DNA of 64,000 bases, from the NCBI GenBank assembly GCA_017304475.1, contig JAFKKV010000041.1:1-64000 (forward strand), written 5' to 3'. The position numbers were made by a program, and so were the translations under genes. Numbering within the stretch: the stretch's first letter is position 1; each line of letters opens with the position of its first letter. The stretch is from Hyphomicrobiales bacterium. GTDB taxonomy: Bacteria; Pseudomonadota; Alphaproteobacteria; Rhizobiales; Phreatobacteraceae. Below, piece after piece: positions 60,198 to 64,000 of the stretch. Under the pieces are notes generated by a model, which did not search any database, was not told where the DNA came from, and was given only the letters and a program-made list of their open reading frames with translations.

Positions 60198-61505
60198 ATG
60201 TCAGCCTCGACCTCTCGGTCTTATCAGCCCTTTGACGGTTTCTTCTCGGCCTCGCTCGCCGACTCGGATCCGGTCATTTTCGACGCCATTCAGAACGAAC
60301 TCGGTCGCCAGCAGCACGAGATCGAACTGATCGCCTCGGAGAACATCGTCTCGCGCGCCGTCATGGAAGCGCAGGGCTCGGTGATGACCAACAAATATGC
60401 CGAGGGCTATCCGGGCAAGCGCTACTATGGCGGCTGCCAGTTCGTCGACATCGCCGAAGAGGTCGCCATCGAGCGGGCCACGAAGCTGTTCGGCTGCAAA
60501 TTCGCCAATGTCCAGCCGAATTCCGGCAGCCAGGCCAACCAGGCCGTGTTCATGGCGCTGATGCAGCCGGGTGAGACCTTCATGGGCCTCGATCTGGCCG
60601 CCGGCGGCCATCTCACCCACGGCTCGCCGGTCAATGTTTCGGGCAAGTGGTTCAAGGTGGCGCCCTATACGGTGCGCCAGGACGACCAGCGCATCGACAT
60701 GGACGAGGTCGCCCGCATCGCCCGCGAGGCGAAGCCCAAGATCATCATCGCCGGCGGCTCGGCCTATGCCCGCTTCTGGGACTTCGCCCGGTTCCGCGCC
60801 ATTGCCGACGAGGTCGGTGCCTATCTGTTCGTCGACATGGCGCATTTCGCCGGCCTGGTCGCCGGCGGCGCCCATCCCTCGCCGTTCCCGCATGCCCATG
60901 TGGTGACGACCACCACCCACAAGACCCTGCGCGGTCCGCGCGGCGGCCTGATCCTCACCGACGACGAGGCGATCGCCAAGAAGATCAATTCGGCGATCTT
61001 CCCGGGCATCCAGGGCGGCCCCTTGATGCATGTCATCGCCGCCAAGGCGGTCGCCTTCGGCGAGGCGCTGCGTCCGGACTTCAAGACCTATGCCCATGCC
61101 GTGGTGGCCAATGCCAAGGCGCTCGCCGAAACCCTCAAGGCGGCCGGCTACGACCTCGTCACCAACGGCACCGACAATCACCTGATGCTGGTCGATCTCA
61201 GGCCGAAGAACCTGACCGGCAAGGCCTCCGAGGCGGCGCTCGGCCGAGCCTATATCACCTGCAACAAGAACGGCATTCCGTTCGATCCGCAGAAGCCTTT
61301 CGTCACCTCGGGCGTCCGCCTGGGCACGCCGGCCGGCACCACCCGCGGCTTCGGCGTCGCCGAGTTCAAGCGCATCGGCGATCTCATCGTCGAGACGCTG
61401 GACGGTCTTTCCAAGGCCAATTCGGAGGAGGGCAATGCCTCCGTCGAAGCCGCCGTGCGCGACAAGGTGAAGGATCTCACCGCGCGCTTCCCGATTTATT
61501 CCTGA
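60198..61505 (+). CDS. glyA: Serine hydroxymethyltransferase
   Basis: A 435-residue PLP enzyme that interconverts serine and glycine with tetrahydrofolate, supplying one-carbon units. Motifs: ELIASENIVSRAVMEAQGS, NKYAEGYPGKRYYGGC, and VVTTTTHKTLRGPRGG with the PLP-binding lysine. ATG 60198 follows GGAG. Longer in-frame starts upstream have no support. It heads the glyA-nrdR-ribD-ribE-ribH order usual for Rhizobiales. Confidence 0.97.
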   Translation: MSASTSRSYQPFDGFFSASLADSDPVIFDAIQNELGRQQHEIELIASENIVSRAVMEAQGSVMTNKYAEGYPGKRYYGGCQFVDIAEEVAIERATKLFGCKFANVQPNSGSQANQAVFMALMQPGETFMGLDLAAGGHLTHGSPVNVSGKWFKVAPYTVRQDDQRIDMDEVARIAREAKPKIIIAGGSAYARFWDFARFRAIADEVGAYLFVDMAHFAGLVAGGAHPSPFPHAHVVTTTTHKTLRGPRGGLILTDDEAIAKKINSAIFPGIQGGPLMHVIAAKAVAFGEALRPDFKTYAHAVVANAKALAETLKAAGYDLVTNGTDNHLMLVDLRPKNLTGKASEAALGRAYITCNKNGIPFDPQKPFVTSGVRLGTPAGTTRGFGVAEFKRIGDLIVETLDGLSKANSEEGNASVEAAVRDKVKDLTARFPIYS

Positions 61506-61520
61506 CGAGCGGGGCGGGCC

Positions 61521-62003
61521 GTGCGCTGTCCCTTTTGCGGTTTCGCCGACACCCAGGTGAAGGACTCGCGTCCCACCGAGGACGGCTCGGCCATCCGGCG
61601 CCGGCGCGTCTGCACCGAATGCAACGGCCGCTTCACCACTTTCGAGCGCGTGCAATTGCGCGAGCTGACCGTGGTCAAGCGCAACAACAAGCGCGTGCCG
61701 TTCGACCGCGACAAGCTGATGCGCTCGATCCAGGTCGCGCTGCGCAAGCGCCCGGTCGATCCCGAGCGGGTGGAGCGGCTGGTCTCCGGCATCGTCCGGC
61801 AGCTGGAAGCATCGGGCGAAAGCGAGATCCCCGCCGAGAATATCGGCCGCATCGTCATGGAGGCTCTCAAGGCGCTCGATGACGTCGCCTATGTGCGTTT
61901 CGCCTCGGTCTATCGCAATTTCCGCGAACCGAAGGATTTCGAGCAGCTGATCGGCGAGATGGCCGAGGATGAAGAGCCGCCCGTCGGGCCGAAACGCGCC
62001 TAG
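61521..62003 (+). CDS. nrdR: Transcriptional repressor NrdR
   Basis: A 160-residue Zn-ribbon/ATP-cone repressor of ribonucleotide reductase genes. Zinc cysteines are in MRCPFC and RVCTECNGRFTTFE. The ATP-cone spans about residues 49-139 (VVKRNNKRVPFDRDKLMRSI). GTG start. It lies 15 bases after glyA. Confidence 0.97.
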   Translation: MRCPFCGFADTQVKDSRPTEDGSAIRRRRVCTECNGRFTTFERVQLRELTVVKRNNKRVPFDRDKLMRSIQVALRKRPVDPERVERLVSGIVRQLEASGESEIPAENIGRIVMEALKALDDVAYVRFASVYRNFREPKDFEQLIGEMAEDEEPPVGPKRA

Positions 62004-62050
62004 GGCGGCGCCTATGGGCCGTCGAGCCGATCCGTCAAGAATGCATAGCC

Positions 62051-63139
62051 ATGAATGATCCGACATTCTCGGCCGCCGATCATGCCCTGATGGACCATGC
62101 CCTGCGGCTTGGACGGCGCCAGCTGGGGCTGACCTTCCCCAATCCGGCGGTCGGCTGCGTCCTGGCCAAGGACGGCATCGTCGTCGGTCGCGGCGCCACC
62201 CAGCCCGGCGGCAGGCCGCATGGCGAAACCACCGCCATCGCCCATGCCGGTGCCGCAGCCCGTGGCGCGACCGCCTATGTGACGCTCGAGCCCTGTTCCC
62301 ATTACGGCCGCACCGCGCCCTGTTCCGACGCGCTGGCACGCGCCGGCATCGTCAGGGTCGTCTGTGCGATCGGCGACCCCGACCCGCGCGTGCACGGCCG
62401 CGGCTTCAACATGCTGCGCGCCTATGGCATCGCGGTCGAGACCGGCCTGGGCGAGGCCCAGGCGGCGCTCGACCATCGTGGCCATTTCACCCGCATCCGG
62501 CTCGGCCGCCCCTTCGTCAAGCTCAAGATGGCGCTGACCGCGGACGGTTTCGTCGCCGGCGAGGGCGGGCGGCCCGTCCGCATCTCCGGCCCGCGGGCGA
62601 GCGAAGCGGTGCATGTCATGCGCGCCATGGCCGATGCCATCATGGTCGGCATCGGCACGGTGCTGGCGGATGACCCCATGCTCACCTGTCGGCTTCCCGG
62701 CATGGCGGATCGCTCGCCGATCCGCGTCATCATGGATCCGCGCCTGCGGACCCCTGTCGATGCCAGGGTGGTGGCGACCGCCCGTGACGTGCCGACCTGG
62801 ATCATCGGCGCGGCCGATGCCGCGCCGGAGGCCGAACGCTGGCTGAGGGCTGCCGGCGCCGAGGTCATGCGGGTCGGGCGCACCGGCGCGGGCGCCCTCG
62901 ATCTCAGCGAGGCGCTGCGGCTGATCGCCACCCGCGGCGTCACCCGGGTGCTCGCCGAGGGCGGGCCGACCCTTGCGAAAGCCCTTGTCGACACCGATCT
63001 GGCGGACGAGATCACGCTCGTCCGCGCGCCCCTTGTGCTCGGATCGGGCATTCCAGCCTTCACCGAAGCCATGCCGGGCCGCTTCCGACTTGCGGAAGCC
63101 CGGCCGTCCGGCCAAGACATCATCGAGACCTATCGCTAG
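62051..63139 (+). CDS. ribD: Bifunctional riboflavin biosynthesis protein RibD
   Basis: A 362-residue protein with an N-terminal pyrimidine deaminase (residues 1-145) and C-terminal reductase (residues about 150-360) catalysing steps two and three of riboflavin synthesis. The deaminase zinc motif reads RPHGETTAI with HGE in place of the commoner HAE, and LEPCSHYGRTAPCSDAL supplies the two cysteines. The reductase has MALTADGFVAG and RVLAEGGPTLAKAL. It lies 11 bases before ribE. Confidence 0.96.
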   Translation: MNDPTFSAADHALMDHALRLGRRQLGLTFPNPAVGCVLAKDGIVVGRGATQPGGRPHGETTAIAHAGAAARGATAYVTLEPCSHYGRTAPCSDALARAGIVRVVCAIGDPDPRVHGRGFNMLRAYGIAVETGLGEAQAALDHRGHFTRIRLGRPFVKLKMALTADGFVAGEGGRPVRISGPRASEAVHVMRAMADAIMVGIGTVLADDPMLTCRLPGMADRSPIRVIMDPRLRTPVDARVVATARDVPTWIIGAADAAPEAERWLRAAGAEVMRVGRTGAGALDLSEALRLIATRGVTRVLAEGGPTLAKALVDTDLADEITLVRAPLVLGSGIPAFTEAMPGRFRLAEARPSGQDIIETYR

Positions 63140-63150
63140 GGAGTTCGCCC

Positions 63151-63765
63151 ATGTTCACCGGCATCATTACCGACGTGGGCGAAGTCGTCGCCGTCAAGGA
63201 CGAGGGCTCGGCCCGCCACCTGACGGTGGCCTGCGCCTATCCGGCCGAGACCATCCCGCTCGGCGCTTCCGTTTGCCATATGGGCGTCTGTCTCACCGTC
63301 ACCTCGCTCAAGTCCGGCTCCAACCACACGCTGATCACGGTCGATGCCTCCGGCGAGACCCTGGCGCGCACCACGATCGGGTCCTGGCAGCCGGGCACCA
63401 AGGTCAATCTCGAGCGGTCGCTCCGCATCGGCGACGAGCTCGGCGGCCATATCGTCACCGGCCATGTCGATGGCGTCGCCGAGATCGTCTCGCGCGAGGA
63501 CAAGGACGGCACCGCCTGGTTCGTCTTCCGCGCGCCGCGCACGCTCGCCAAGTTCATCGCCGAAAAGGGCTCGGTCGGGCTCGACGGCACCTCGCTGACG
63601 GTGAACGGCGTCAAGGACGACACATTCACCGTCACCTTGATCCCGCATACGCTGGCGGTGACCACCTGGGGCGCCGCCCGGGTCGGCGACCGGGTCAATC
63701 TCGAAGTCGACATGATGGCCCGTTATTCGGCGCGCCTTGCGGAGGCGAAGGCCGAGGGGTACTAA
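63151..63765 (+). CDS. ribE: Riboflavin synthase
   Basis: A 204-residue protein with two lumazine-binding repeats, opening MFTGIITDVGEVVAV and repeating at GHIVTGHVDGVAEIV. It dismutates two lumazine molecules to riboflavin and the pyrimidinedione. Eleven bases after ribD in the same operon; ribH follows after 26 bases. Confidence 0.96.
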   Translation: MFTGIITDVGEVVAVKDEGSARHLTVACAYPAETIPLGASVCHMGVCLTVTSLKSGSNHTLITVDASGETLARTTIGSWQPGTKVNLERSLRIGDELGGHIVTGHVDGVAEIVSREDKDGTAWFVFRAPRTLAKFIAEKGSVGLDGTSLTVNGVKDDTFTVTLIPHTLAVTTWGAARVGDRVNLEVDMMARYSARLAEAKAEGY

Positions 63766-63791
63766 GCGCCTCCGAATTTCAAAGGATCCGC

Positions 63792-64000
63792 CATGGCCGC
63801 CCCGCGCTCCGCGCCCGCCGCGACGATCGAGACCCATGCCCGGGTGCTGATCGTCGAAGCCCGTTTCTACGATGATCTCGCCGATGCGCTGCTCGATGGC
63901 GCAAAGACCGCGATCGCGGCCGCGGGTGCGACCTGCGAGGTCCATACCGTTCCCGGCGCGCTCGAAATTCCCGCGGCCATCGCCATGCTGGTCGACGGCG
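63792..64000 (+). CDS. ribH: 6,7-dimethyl-8-ribityllumazine synthase, partial (cut by window end)
   Basis: The first 69 codons are present. After a 16-residue leader, ARVLIVEARFYDDLADALL and VHTVPGALEIPAAIA match RibH (substrate-binding Phe/Tyr and PGALEIP motif). Shine-Dalgarno AAAGGATC precedes the ATG. The 3' end lies outside the window. Confidence 0.93.

Noticed and set aside
60201..62339. 712-residue open frame antisense to glyA-nrdR-ribD
   Set aside because: It spans three confirmed plus-strand genes and their gaps and shows no domain, so it is a composition artefact.

Overview
The window is GC-rich DNA (by eye about two thirds G+C) from an alphaproteobacterium, most likely of the order Hyphomicrobiales (Rhizobiales). 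Several family-level markers point there: a MarR-type LdtR regulator beside an L,D-transpeptidase, a magnesium-type (Asp-rich) HemB, an AapJ-type amino acid receptor, a Bpt/Ate leucyl/arginyl transferase, DUF2865, DUF6163, DUF6894 and DUF6898 proteins, and the gene order glyA-nrdR-ribD-ribE-ribH. No genus can be named from the sequence alone.

Layout. (1) About 70-9600 is the end of a prophage or prophage remnant: two repeat-bearing hypothetical proteins, two AT-rich small membrane-protein genes on the opposite strand, a tail-fibre cassette (collar protein, two paralogous DUF2793 fibres and a decayed endolysin/collar fragment between them), a DUF4376 protein, a GH19 endolysin, a 3-TM holin and a spanin-like protein, closed by a strong terminator. 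An intact tRNA-Val(CAC) lies at 9724-9798 with its 3' end facing the phage genes. (2) 9896-15201 is a minus-strand catabolic cluster: DapA-like aldolase, Bug-type receptor, RpiR regulator, class III aminotransferase and orphan AapJ-like receptor. (3) 15413-24409 holds a DUF2865 protein, a FAD monooxygenase with its DUF2783 partner, and an exported molybdenum hydroxylase (Mo subunit, 2Fe-2S subunit, triheme cytochrome c). (4) 23972-34288 holds a PACE transporter divergent from a LysR regulator, an exported amidohydrolase, a GST, a VOC protein, HtpX/LemA, an Atm1-type ABC exporter with a coupled membrane protein, and a LOG-family protein. (5) 34333-49292 is mostly housekeeping: cimA, cysS, creA, parC, a second orphan AapJ, bpt, two tandem secreted miniproteins, threonine ammonia-lyase coupled to a LivH-like permease, and hemB. 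(6) 49388-53070 is a valine-degradation operon (isobutyryl-CoA dehydrogenase, 3-hydroxyisobutyryl-CoA hydrolase, DUF6163, mmsB). (7) 53209-57729 is the ldtR/ldtP cell-wall locus with small accessory genes. (8) 57811-59837 is a glycosyltransferase overlapping an unusual PIG-L-like protein. (9) 60198-64000 is glyA-nrdR-ribD-ribE-ribH, with ribH cut by the window edge.

Intergenic repeats are common. One family of mosaic palindromes recurs near 37617, 43041, 47494 and 53075, a 40-bp-arm inverted repeat sits at 30441-30594, and a 7-bp tandem repeat (43281-43322) runs into the bpt stop codon. I found no CRISPR array, transposase, rRNA or defence system. The observations most worth follow-up are the GT4/non-canonical PIG-L pair, the lipoprotein-permease fusion coupled to threonine ammonia-lyase, the ldt locus with its unannotated 44-residue gene, the tail-fibre cassette rearrangement, and the tandem miniproteins.
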